NCBI GenBank assembly: GCA_964017045.1
Contig: OZ024810.1
Coordinates: forward strand, 6,201,062-6,265,061
Length of the DNA: 64,000 bases
Reading direction: 5' to 3'
From: Omphiscola glabra
Taxonomy: Eukaryota > Mollusca > Gastropoda > Lymnaeidae
Made by a program: the position numbers and the translations under genes. The notes beneath the pieces were generated by a model, which made no database searches, was not told the origin of the DNA, and saw nothing but the letters and a program-made list of their open reading frames with translations. Shown piece after piece: positions 51,713 to 63,582 of this stretch; position 1 is the stretch's first letter; every line of letters starts with the position of its first letter.

Positions 51713-53025
51713 TATATATATAAAAGTGAAAATCTGTTTGTTTGTTTGTCTGTTCCACAAAGGCTTTTACACGGATTGATGGATCTTGACCAAACTTGGC
51801 ACATATATCCATCATTATCCAGAAGAAACTCTTAAGGGGTTGAGAACTTTTAATAACATTTCGTTTGGGGCCGGGGGCCCCGAATTCGTTTTTTTCTTAT
51901 ATGAGCTATATAAATATCAAGAGGCTTAATACTCCTACATGAATGGATGGATCTTGACCAAACTTAGTACACGTACACTTGATTATCCATATTCAAGTAC
52001 CGAAGGGTAGTGAACCCATAATATCCATTCCTAGGGGCCCGGGGGCCCCGTTTCATTTTTCCTTATATAAGCTTTATAAATATCGATAGACTTAGACATC
52101 AATATAGTTTCTATGTGAATTGATGGATGTAGGCCTAGGGCGGTAGCAATTGCACTTCACTGTTCGTACTGAAATATCGGTGGATTTAAAACTTATAATA
52201 TCCAATCTGGAATTTTCCAGAACATTCCATAACTTTAAAACGCTATATCTATGGCATTATTCAATAGATTTTAATGGGACGAATTAAAAATGTTTAATTC
52301 ATAACTTACCTCAATGATTTTTATGGGGGTCCCCATCTCAGGCAAAACTAATACGGTACAATTACGGATTGGACCCCCGGGGTCCCTCTTTTAGCTTAAA
52401 TGTTTTATAGCTATAACAACGCATTTATGTGTACACTTTTTCGTATTTGAAGAATAATTACATAGAAAATACAGTTTTTACACAGTTCGAGGAGGATAAT
52501 ACATTTAATCTAGAATGTTCCAGAAAATTCTATAAGTCAATAGGCTTAATACACCTACATGGATGGATGGATCTTAACCAAATTTGGTACACATACTCTT
52601 GAGTATCCATATTCAAATACCGAAGGGTACTGAACTCATATTATCCATTCTACTGGGGCCGGGGGCCCCATTTCATTTTTCGTTATTTAAGCTTTATAAA
52701 TATTCATAGGCTTAGACAACACTATAGTCTCAATATGAATCATGGATAAAGGCCTAGCAATACACTTCATTATCCGTATTGAAATATCGGTGGATTTAAC
52801 ACTAATAATGTCAAATCTAGAAGTTTCCAGAAAGTTCGATAAATTTAAAACGCTATATCTATGTCACAATCAAATTTGGATCCTATCGGGAAATGGTATA
52901 ACATTGGAAAGGAGGGTCCCTAGATGGAACGGGATCCCACAGAGAACAGTATCCTAACGGGATCTGTAGGCAACCGGGATCGGGGTCCTAATGTAATCCC
53001 GGGCCACGCCGGGTATATCGGCTAG
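51713..53025 (+). mobile_element. Helitron unit 8
   Basis: Returns to the common CCCGGGCCACGCCGGG hairpin and ends TATATCGGCTAG. Confidence 0.75.
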
Positions 53026-54674
53026 TATATATATAAAAGTGAAAATTTGTGGGTTTGCTTGTCTGTTCCACAAAGGCTTTTACACGGATTGATGGATCTT
53101 GACCAAACTTGGCACATATATCCATCATTATCCAGAAGGAACTCTTAAGGGGTTGAGAACTTTTAATAACATTTCGTGTGGGGCCGGGGGCCCCGAATTC
53201 GTTTTTTTCTTATATGAGCTATATAAAAAAATTACAAACAAATACTCCTACGTGAATGGATGGATATCGATCAAACTTAGTGCACGTACAATTGATTATC
53301 CATATTCAAATACCGAATGGTACTGAACTCATAATATCCATTCTCCTGGGGCCGGGGGCACCATTTTATTTTTCCTTATATGAGCTATATAAATATCTAT
53401 AGGCTTAATACTCCTACATGAATGGATTGATCTTGACCAAACTTAGTATATATACACTTGATTATCCATATTTAAATACTAAAGGGTACTGAACTCATAA
53501 TATCCATTTCTCTGGGGCCGGGGGCCCCATTTCATTTTTCCTTATATGAGCTATATAAATATCGATAGGCTTAATACTCCTACATGAATGGATTGATCTT
53601 GACCAAACTTAGTATATATACACTTGATTATCCATATTTAAATACTAAAGGGTACTGAACTCATAATATCCATCCCTCTGGGGCCGGGGGCCCCATTTAA
53701 TTGTTCCTTATATAAGCTATATAAATACCAATAGACTTAGACAACACTATATGTTCTATGTGAATTGATGGATATAGGCTTAGCTTTGTTGCAATACACT
53801 TCTTAGTCCATATGGAAATAACGGTGGATGTAAAACTAATAATATCCAATCTAGAATTTTCCAGAAAGTTCGACAACTTTAAAACGCTATATCTATGGCA
53901 TTATTCAATAGATTTTAATGGTACAAATTTAAAATTGTAACTTCATAACTTACCTGAATGATTATTATAGGGCCCCATCTCAGGCAAAACTAATTCGGTA
54001 CAATTATGGAATGGGCCCCCGGGGCCCCTCTTTTAACTTAAATGTACTATAGTTATAGAAATTTATTTAGTCGTATAATTTTTCGTATTCGAAGAATAAT
54101 TACTACTAATAAAAGACAGTTTTTACAAAGTTCGAGGAGGATAATACATTTAATCTAGAATGTTCCAGAAAGTTCTATAGGTCAATAGGCTTAATACTCC
54201 TACATAGAATGATAGATCTTGATCAAATTTTTTACATATTTCCATCATTATTCGGAAAAAACGCTGAAGGGTATATGAACTTTTTATGACACTCCGTTTG
54301 GGGCTGGGGGCCCAAACTGTCGTTTTTTCCTATATTAGCTATATAAATAAAATTAACAACAAATACTACTTCATGAATAGATGAATCTTGAACAAACTTA
54401 GTACACATACACTTGATTATCCATAATCAAATATCGATGGGTACTGAACTTATAATATCCATTTCTCTGGGGCCGGGGGCCCCGTTTCATTTTTCCGTAT
54501 ATGAGATATATAAATATCAATAGGCTTAGACAACACTACAGTTTATATGTGAATAGATCGATATAGATCAAGATGGAACGGGATCCCATAGAGAACAGTA
54601 TACTAACGGGATCTGTAGGTCACCGGGATCGGGGTCCTAATGCAATCCCGGGCCACGCCGGGTATATCGGCTAG
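53026..54674 (+). mobile_element. Helitron unit 9 (longest)
   Basis: About 1.65 kb, with an extra copy of the internal ~170-bp module (adjacent copies near 53400 and 53560). Confidence 0.75.
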
Positions 54675-55997
54675 TATATATATAAAAGTGAAAATCTGTT
54701 TGTTTGTTTGTCTGTTCCACAAAGGCTTTTACATGGATTGATGGATCTTGACCAAGCTTGGCACATATATCCATCATTATCCAGAAGGAACTCTTACGGG
54801 GTTGAGAACTTTTAAGAACATTTCGTTTGGGGCCGGGGGCCTCGAATTCGTTTTTTTCTTATATGAGCTATATAAAAAAAATACAAACAAATGCTCCTAC
54901 GTGAATGGATAGACATCGATCAAACTTAGTACACGCACACTTGATGATCCATATTCAAATACCGAAGGGTACTGAGCTCATAATATCCATTCTTCTGGGG
55001 CCAGGGGGCCCCATTTCGTTTTTCCTAATATGAGCTATATAAATATTAGTAAGCTTCGACGACACTATAGGTTTTATGTGAATTGATGGATATAGGCCTA
55101 GGGTGGTAGCAATGCACTTCACTGTCCGTACTGAAATATCGGTGGATTTAAAACTAATGATATCCAATCTAGAATTTTCCAGAAAGTTCTATAACTTTAA
55201 AACGCTATATCTATGGCATTATTCAATAGATTTGAATGGGACAAATTTAAAATTTTAACTTCATAACTTACCTGAATGATTTTTATAGGGCCCCATCTCA
55301 GGCAAAACTAATTCGGTAAAATTATGCAATGGGCCCCCGGGCTCCCTCTTTTAAATTAAATATACTACAGTTATAGAAATGCATTTAGTTGTATAATTTT
55401 TCGTATTCGAAGAATAATTACTACTAATAAAATACAATTTTTACACAGTTCGAGTAGGATAATACATTTAATCTAGAAAGTTCCAGAAAGTTCTATAAGT
55501 CAATAGGCTTAATACTCATAGATTAATGGATGGATCTTGAACAAATTTGGCAGATATATCCATCATTATCCGGAAGGGAACCTTAATGGGTTATGAACTT
55601 TTTATGACATGCCGTTTGGGGCCGGGGGCCCGAATTCGTTTTTTTCTAATATGAGCTATATAAATATTAATAGGCTTAGACAACACTATAGGTTCTATAT
55701 GAATTGATGGATATAGGCCAAGGGTGGAGCAATACACTGCACTGTCCGTACAGAAATATCGGTTGATGCAAAACTAATAATATATAACCTAGAATGTTCC
55801 AGAAAGTTCGATATCTTTAAAAAGCTATATCTATGTCACGATCAAATTGGGATCCTATATGGAAATGGGATAACATTGGAAAGGTAGGCCCCTAGCTGTA
55901 ACGGGATTCCATAGAGAACAGTATACTAACGGGATCTGTAGGTCACCGGGATAGGGGTCCTAATGCAATCCCGGGCCACGCCGGGTATATCGGCTAG
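54675..55997 (+). mobile_element. Helitron unit 10
   Basis: Standard ends; contains CCCGGGCTCCCTC, a degraded form of the CCCGGGGCCCCTC block. Confidence 0.75.
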
Positions 55998-56694
55998 TCA
56001 TATATATAAAAGTGAAAATTTGTCTGTCTGTATGTTCCACAAAGGCTTTTACACGGATTGATGGATCTTGACCAAACTTGGCACATATATCCATCATTAT
56101 CCAGAAGGAAATCTTAAGGGGTTGAGAACTTTTAATAACATTTCGTGTGGGGCCGGGGGCCCCGAATTATTATTTTTTTCTTATATGAGCTATATAAATA
56201 TCAATAGGCTTAATACTCCTACGTGAATGGATGGATCTTGACCAAACTTAGTACACGTACACTTGATTATCCATATTTAAGTACCGAAGGGTAGTGGACT
56301 CATAATATCCATTTTTCTGGGGCCGGGGGCCCCATTTCATTTTTCATTATATGAGCTATATAAATATCGATAGGCTTAGACAACACTATAGTTTCTATGT
56401 CAATTGATGGATATAGGCCTAGGGTGGTAGCAATACACTTCACTGTCCGTATAGAAATATCGGTGGATATAAAACTAATAAAATCCGATCTAAAATTTTC
56501 CTGAAAGTTCGATATTCTTAAAATGCTATATCTATGGCATTATTCAATAGATTTTATCGGGAAATGGGATAACATTAGAAAGCAGGGTCCTTAGATGGAA
56601 CGGGATCCTACAGAGAACCGTATCCTAACGGGATCTGTAGGCCACCGGGATCGGGGTCCTAATGCAATCCCGGGCCACGCGGGTATATCGGTAG
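55998..56694 (+). mobile_element. Helitron unit 11 (short, damaged 3' end)
   Basis: Starts TCATATATATAAAAGTG. The end reads CACGCGGGTATATCGGTAG, missing a C in the hairpin and the C of CTAG, then the LTR resumes. Confidence 0.7.
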
Positions 56695-57203
56695 GTTTAT
56701 AACTAAATAAGATTAGTATTCTGTATCCTTAGAATTCTGTAGAAAAATCTGGAAAGGAAAACATTGTGTAAGGCCTTTCTAGAAATATCAGTAAAACAGA
56801 CTATAGAAGGAGACACACGAGATATTCTTAGCTATCATTTATCACGAGATATTTTTGTTATAAGAAACAGAGATTTGTTTACTAACATTTGCTGTGTGTA
56901 TAGATTCCTTTTCATCATTGTACTTTTTTTACAACATTGTATCCTCTTAAACATTGTACCGGTACAAGCCAATCATTATTTTGTAAGTCAATAGCTTTAA
57001 TTTGATTTCCTTTTGATTTTGTAATTCATTATTAATTTGATAATATTTATTTATTTTTATTAGCCCTGGTTTGGGTATCGTATTCTTTGTTATTGTATTT
57101 AATACAAGGCATCGTCTTATGTTGTATACTGTTTTAGAACGGGCCATATACTTAAATAAGAGATTAATCTTTTCATACTGCATTCTGATGGCAGTACGTA
57201 AAT
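56695..57203 (+). mobile_element. 3' LTR of the gypsy element, right piece
   Basis: Contains TTGTACCGGTACAAGCC and TTTTAGAACGGGCCATA, in the same order as in the solo LTR at 24663-25257. The end near 57203 is estimated from that alignment. A TAT microsatellite follows. Confidence 0.7.
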
Positions 57204-57419
57204 ATATATATATATATTAGCATTGCTACATATTTCCAGGAACTGTTTCTATAAAAAAAAAACTCTATAAGTATATATTCTGCCTATTTTCTTTCAATTT
57301 TGAGATAATGCAACAACTTGTCCATTCAGCCTTTATAATTTTTGAATAATATGAAGTGTAGTAAAATTTTAAATCTTCGGGCTAATAGCTAGGAAAATAA
57401 TTTGGGAATCGCATATTTT

Positions 57420-57615
57420 ATGGTATCCTTCCGTCTTCACGAGACGATGGAGTAGCTATATTGTAGTCCTACACTTCGACGAGTGGCTCACTAGGCCAAT
57501 CCTGGAGTGACAATCTCGACTGCATTTCACGCAGGAGAATGATGATTCCTGGTTAATTTTGGCATATGGATTGCTATAAAAAGGAGTCGCCTCTATTCCT
57601 TCAAAAAGCATGATT
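57420..57615. repeat. Possible interspersed repeat
   Basis: GC-richer block CGTCTTCACGAGACGATGGA through GCTATAAAAAGGAGTCGCC in AT-rich DNA. The CGTCT..AGACG inverted pair at its start suggests a defined element; family unknown. Confidence 0.25.
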
Positions 57616-57994
57616 CCATCTAAAGACGTTAATTACCGACACAAGAAATCAACAGCGAATTGAAATTAAACAACTTCTAGAAACAAAGTTTTTCGTATAA
57701 ATCCTTTATATGCATTTTTGTTTGCATTTATGCCGCCATTGTACGTGATTGATCATTGATTAATGAGCGGTGACGTCAATGGGTCAACTTGGGTGAAAAC
57801 ACGTTTCATATTTCCTTCATTTTCCCCTTCAAAAATACATACACAAATGGGTCACCAATACAAAGCACATATCAACGGCTACATAATTTATCTCCACACC
57901 AAAGCCCGCAACCATGGAACAAATAATATAATTCATATTTTTGGGGGTTCGATTGAAAATTTGATCGCATATGTTGTCATCAGGAAATCATTTT

Positions 57995-58215
57995 GGTAGG
58001 ACAGGGTGGGGAATTTGCCCCCCCCCCCCCTAATGAATTTGCGGGTTTTATTTAAATTACTATGTACTGTGGCGCCTCCAGTAATAAAGAACTTAAGGCA
58101 AACAAGTTGTGAACAAAACTTAAATGACGCCCTGGTTTTGCCCCCCCCCCCCCCGCGAAAAAAACTGAAATGACGCCCCTGGTGGCCTGTGCCACGTTTC
58201 AGCTTATTGGGAGGT
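57995..58215. repeat. MITE-like repeat with C runs
   Basis: Two C runs (58017-58030 and 58141-58154) flank TTAAATGACGCCCTGG-type sequence. Resembles the other short repeats with homopolymer G/C tracts. Confidence 0.35.
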
Positions 58216-58693
58216 GGGCCAATTAGCCTTCCGAAGATTTTGCTACACACCAGGGCCAGAAAGGAACACACAACAAAAAGAGAAGCTAATATAAAGAATT
58301 AAAAAGAGCGAAAACAGCAACAAATATTTTTTTTGGGGGGGGGGGGGGGACGGGACACAATGATTTGAACTAGTGACTGGTAACACTAACACAATAAGTA
58401 ACACATCAAGTTTAGTAAACTTTTATTTCTAAAATTATTTTTCTGGCTCACATGAGACTGACATAAATAAATATATTTTGTTTCTCAACTTCCATATCAC
58501 AAGCCATCATGGAAACATGCACAAAAAGATATAATGCAATGTATAAAATAAATATTTACGTTTAAGTTTATAGTACAAATGTGAAAGCAATTAATTATCA
58601 ATAAAAAATTGTAGTATAAAAATATAATAATCTCCCTTGGCACATATTGGGAGCAGAAATGGAAAAAAAAAAAGGAACAATTATTTATGGTTA

Positions 58694-58982
58694 CCGGAAA
58701 TTTGATCGAAAGAAATTTCGTGGACAGAAAATTGATCGACGGAAATTTGATCGAACGGAAATTTGGTCGAATCTTTTTTTCAGTTCACACGTTAAAATTT
58801 TCGTCAAATTTCTTTTTGAACGCACTATACTATACAGTAAAACAAAATAATGCGCTCAAAAAGAAATTTGTGTCAAAATTTTAACGTGTAAACTAAAAAA
58901 AAGATTCGACCAAATTTCCGTTCGATCAAATTTTCGTCGATCAATTTTCCGTCGACAAAATTTCTTTCGATCAAATTTCCGG
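58694..58982. mobile_element. Foldback (palindromic) element, ~131-bp arms
   Basis: Left arm 58694-58824, right arm 58851-58982, near-perfect inverted repeats around a 26-bp centre. Arms contain GAAATTTGATCGA-type sub-repeats and end in CCGGAAATTTGATCG. No coding potential; the frames across it are artefacts. Confidence 0.8.
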
Positions 58983-58999
58983 ATACGATTATTTATACA

Positions 59000-60680
59000 C
59001 CTTACCTACTATTTTCCTATTTCTTTTCTTTTTTTGGGGGGCATTTATAACTTGTATTATAAAAGTTGTTGGCATAAGTATAAGACATAAGAAGCAGTCG
59101 AACTTTTTAATTTATATTAGAATTCAGTCGAAATGTTTAATTTATATTAGAATTAAGTTAAGTTTTAATATTAATATTATTATAGAAGAATAGTAATTAG
59201 TAATAAATAAATAAATATAGTCATGGGCATGACATAGGGCTCATGGGATAGTCAACAGCCACAATAGTTATAGGCTATAGGGCTATTAGTGTAGCATTCT
59301 AAGTAGGCCTATTATTTTTCTGCTATCAGCGACTTGAAATGTAGTAATGTTCTTTGAGAAGTTATTTAAAAAATCTATTGAAAAAGAAATAAGACTTGCC
59401 ACATTTTTTGGGGTGAAAATAAAATAGATATATGACAGTAAAATCCCAGAAGTTATGCTTATTTTATTTAATTTAATTCATAGAATGTAAATACCCAAAG
59501 TTCATTGGAAAAATCATTCATATAATATAATACAAATTATAAGACCACTCAATAAATAGAGCAACTTCATGCAATTAAAATTTATCACCCATCAACAGAA
59601 AAAAGCGTAAATAAAGTTATAAATTCACAGACATTAATGGAACTTTACAACAAAAATGTTTAACAGTTATTGAAAGGAATGACGGACCGGTTATTGGAAA
59701 TAAAATCACAAAAGTTGCACTAAAATTCTGATATACAAACATAACAAAAATTGTTCAACCCATCAAAACAAATTAATTTAAATCATTGTGCAAAATTTAC
59801 AAATATTCCTTTACAATTTTGAATTAATAGACAATATTTCATATTTAAAATTATGATTATCTATGTGCAAATAATTTTGTTACAACAAACATAACTTGAA
59901 AATGATAATAAATATTTATAAATAAATTTGAAAAATAATTATTCAAGAAAGACATAAAAATCAAAATATTTACTAACACAAATGCTCTAAAAAAAACAAC
60001 TCTTTGATCCATTTTGTTCTTAATAAATTGTACCGGTTATAAAAATGGTATGATAGATTATCACTTGGTAGTCAAAATACTTTGAAACTGGGAAACAGAA
60101 AGAGTGAAAATAGTTTTTTTTAAACCATTGTACTTGTAAATAATACACAGAACCTCCACATTAGTAGCCTCTTTGTAACCAGTCCAGTGAGAGTACATTA
60201 AATATTTAAGGGTAGCTCCAAAGAGAGTTAAATTCATAAAATGGCAGTAGAGCAGTCGTATCTGATTTTTTTGCTGTTGCGAACATAATTATTAAGGTAG
60301 AAACAGCCCTCTTAAAAATATTACTCTGTTCCTCTATAATTTTTATCTGGACTGATCAATGACCAAATATCAGTTTAAACTTTATCATTTTATGCTTGAT
60401 GGTAAACTGTGAATATATTTTTAAAAAAAATTGTAGTCATTAAAAGTCTTTGCCTCATCCATTTTTAACAAGAAAAAAACACAACATTGTGAAGAAATTG
60501 TCATATCTAACCCTTGTTAACAGAAATGAAGGAGGAAATAATTTGATGAATATGTAATTACACTGTAACTCCTTGTTTCATTGTAGTTTGTAAAATTCAG
60601 TATTTAAATTTATATTTACCTACAAACAGAACAAGCTGAGTACATAAATACTGTGGATTTAGCCATACATACTTGTCATT
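59000..60680. other. AT-rich DNA without recognisable features
   Basis: No splice-flanked open frame, inverted repeat or known TE segment seen. May be downstream of, or introns between, genes. Confidence 0.4.
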
Positions 60681-60687
60681 TATCAGT

Positions 60688-60693
60688 TTTATT
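60688..60693 (-). terminator. Candidate poly(A) signal for the 60.7-kb exon
   Basis: AATAAA on the minus strand, 18 bases past the stop codon. Confidence 0.35.
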
Positions 60694-60710
60694 ATACAAC
60701 TAATCTCCTA

Positions 60711-60949
60711 CTATCTTAAAATATCATCAAGCCTCTCGAAACCGAAATTGGTAATACTGATGACAAAACAATTAAAATAGTCCTTTTGTGTATTGCCCAA
60801 CATAGGAAATGAAAAAAATGATGTAAAATTTTTTTTTAAATAGCCCCAAAAACCATCAGGCGTTCTATAAACAGGAGTAAGTGACTGGAGTTCGTGTTTG
60901 GGGTACAGGGTGAACTTCACATTACCAGCTTCATCAAATTCTATGGATT
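60711..60949 (-). CDS. Terminal exon of an unidentified minus-strand gene
   Basis: Acceptor GTGCTTAG, two bases, then an open frame of 78 codons to TAG. It includes FDEAGNVKFTLYPKHELQSL and YRTPDGFWGYLKKNF, with a pattern of aromatic residues typical of a folded domain. AATAAA follows on the same strand at 60693-60688. Upstream exons must lie at higher coordinates, possibly outside the window. Family not recognised. Confidence 0.5.
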
Positions 60950-60959
60950 CTAAGCACTA

Positions 60960-62790
60960 TTGTATGTTTTAAGCTCCACATATCAACGCATCAATCTTAA
61001 ACTATATTTTAATGGATCCAAATTTACATTTAATTTACTGTAAAGTTAGCGTACCATCATAAATTTATCATGATCAGTCAGGTTATCATGATCAGTCAGG
61101 TTTTAATGCTGAAGTATGATATTCCTGAAGTAAAATTTGGGATAGTGTGTATGGCTATGGAATAAAGGGAAAATGCCCTTTATCTGATTTCTTCCTTCAA
61201 AATTATTTTGGGGGGGGGGGGGGGAGTGTGGGGTGGTAGGTGGGGGAGTGCGGAGATCAAAGAGTCTAATTAGCCACAAAATGTGACATTTTTATTCTAC
61301 TGACTATTGGTTTTAATAATATCTATCTTTTAGGAATTACTTACTTTTAAACAAGCCAACATCCTCTTACTAAATCCTATTAATGTTTTTTATTTTGAAC
61401 AATAAAATCACTATTTAAATTAGTCTATCTAAGAAAAAGTTGACATCCTAAGAAATTTTTAAAGTGAATTGAAAAAAAATCTTGAAATAGGATGTAAAGA
61501 AACAAACACTTTGCTAAAGAAGTACCATTTATAACAAATGAAACATCAATAATTATTATAATAAGAAAATATAATTACATTTCAGAGAAATAAAGCTAAA
61601 CATCTTCTGGGGAATTGACAATGTAACTGGATATTAATTTTTGAGTAGCAGCTGTATGGATAAATTAATTGAAAGAGGCCATATTTATCCAAAAGAATTG
61701 TCTTTATCATTACGGGTACTTAAGAAAGAATTTTAGGTCAGATAATGTTAAGTACTGAAATCACACAGCTTCTAAAAAATGGATTCTAGATTGTTAAAAT
61801 TTAAAGGGAAACCTTAAAGGCATTAATACATTTGAATTATATCATAACTTAATTGTATCAATTATATTAAAAACCACTAAGAAAATTACAATGATATAAT
61901 AAAACCATTTGTTAAGTACATCAAATTTCATATCCTCGCTCCTTCGCGCATTTTGTCCTAGGATACGTTCTGCGGATTTTTAGCTATTTTGCTAGATTTT
62001 TGGGGTATACAGTTTTATATATTAATTTTAAAAATTATTTTGCATTAAAATAAGCATTTTCTAGCGTTAAAAATTGAAAATAATATACGACTGCTCTGTA
62101 AATTGTTTAAGCGCGTAGGAAGTGTTTATAAAAGTTTTAGTAAGATTAATACAATTGTGTGGAAGGTTTATATGAGTGTGTGAAGGATTTATTAAGCTTT
62201 GAAATATATATAAATCCTACTTTGATTTTTTTCGGATCTCGGAAGGTAACCCCGGCAATATTCAAGGTATTACTGTATATAAATGAAATGATAAATATAA
62301 GAATTCCATTAGCAAGAACAGAGATTTTGAAAGACTAAAATGAAAAATGCCCTTGATGTCAAGATTATGAGAAGAAGAAATTATCCTATAAATTAAATTA
62401 TTATTAATCTTGTCACCGCATTGTTTGTACAGCTTTTAACTTAATTTAGATGCAATCACTAAAGTCAGTTATTAAATACATTAAAAAAACTTTAATATGT
62501 TTGAATCAGTTGACGATAACAAAAAACAAATTTGATGTACACATCTCACTGGATTTTTAAAAAATATCTCAATAATTAAATTAAAATAAAAAAGATTGGG
62601 TTGTGGAGAAAATACAAATAGGAGGACTTTTAGCTGGAACAAGATGTAACTCAACTGCAAAACTGTTGAGATCTTTAATTTCTTTTGATCTATTCCAGAG
62701 CTAATGAACATACAAACATGTAGGCCCTAGTGCACACATTTAAAGTGTATTTTATTTCCAGGAATAAAGGCATATTCCAAGTTATCATCT
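60960..62790. other. AT-rich DNA, probable intron of the minus-strand gene
   Basis: Apart from a 14-base G run near 61211 and an unassigned GC-richer patch (61930-62280) ending in AAGGTATTACTGTA, nothing is recognisable. The terminal exon at 60949 needs an upstream exon, so this is likely intronic. Confidence 0.3.
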
Positions 62791-62794
62791 AAAC

Positions 62795-62957
62795 CAGGGG
62801 TCTCCAAACTACGGCCCTCAGGCCGCATCCGACGGTACTTGAAATTTCGTTCTGGCTTGAAATTATTGTACGTAATCATTATCCGCCCCACGCTTGTCAT
62901 TTTTTTTTTCTTTTTTTTTTTGTTTGTTATCCGGCCCGCCGTGAAAAAAGTTTGGAG
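62795..62957. mobile_element. hAT MITE with 8-bp target duplication
   Basis: Starts CAGGGGTCTCCAAACTACGG and ends AAAAGTTTGGAG, flanked by exact ATCTAAAC at 62787-62794 and 62958-62965. The last seven bases of the expected 3' TIR (ACCCCTG) are missing. Confidence 0.7.
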
Positions 62958-63551
62958 ATCTAAACTATAGAAATAAAAATAATAAAATCTCTTCTCTTAA
63001 AATAATGTAATTTGAATAACTTTAAGTTTACCTGAAATATTACGTAGAAGTAATCAAAACATACATTATACATCTGTTTGCATCAATGCTCAATGTTGAG
63101 ATAAAGTTTAACATTTTAAAAATAAAATACACCAAATATAATATATAAAGTAGTATCAAAGTTGATCTAGAGAGTAAAGTCTGAAGGCATTTAAATTTAA
63201 GGCTTTTATTTTAGAGAGAAGCTAGGACCAGTGGTTAAACTACCAGACATAAAGGGGGGGAGGGAGCGCAAAAGTCCCTTCTTATCCTTTAAAAATGTAA
63301 AGGGCCAATTGTGAAAAGTGAGAAAATATACATTAAAATAAATACATATTTAGGCACTGGTCCGCCATCCTCCTTAGAGGTAACCTTTTCCCCACTTGGA
63401 CTAAGACAACAGTTGAGATATACTACTGTTCAGAACAGATAAAGTATCACAATCTATTCAGAAAATAGAAAATATATTAAAAGACATTTATTAACTTGCA
63501 AGTATGTTTGCATTGTTTTACATTTTTAATATTTTACTTTCATTTTCAGTA

Positions 63552-63582
63552 ACAGGAGCTAATCTTGAAAGACGAAAAAGGT
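63552..63582 (+). other. Possible plus-strand mini-exon
   Basis: Strong acceptor TTTACTTTCATTTTCAG and donor AAAAAG|GTAACT bracket 31 bases, open in one frame (TGANLERRK). No partner exon found, so unproven. Confidence 0.25.

Larger units (their letters stand above)
43410..56694 (+). mobile_element. Head-to-tail array of eleven non-autonomous Helitrons
   Basis: Units start TC or TATATATATAAAAGTGAAAA and end in a CCCGG/CCGGG hairpin (CCCGGGCCACGCCGGG), 12 bases (TATATCGGCTAG), then T. Host A at 43409 precedes the first TC. This fits Helitron rules: 5' TC, 3' hairpin, CTRR, insertion between A and T. Unit ends (last G of CTAG): 44594, 45564, 46282, 47619, 48797, 50109, 51712, 53025, 54674, 55997, and 56694 (degraded to GTAG). 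Inside units a ~170-bp module with GGGGCCGGGGGCCCC recurs. No Rep-helicase is present. Confidence 0.8.

Noticed and set aside
51334..51815. 129- and 167-codon frames in Helitron unit 7
   Set aside because: Both cover the degenerate GGGATC repeat block and cross the unit boundary; explained by repeat structure.
62600..62711. Possible minus-strand exon (LWNRSKEIKDLNSFAVEL frame)
   Set aside because: No convincing donor follows and the acceptor is weak; left out of the gene model.
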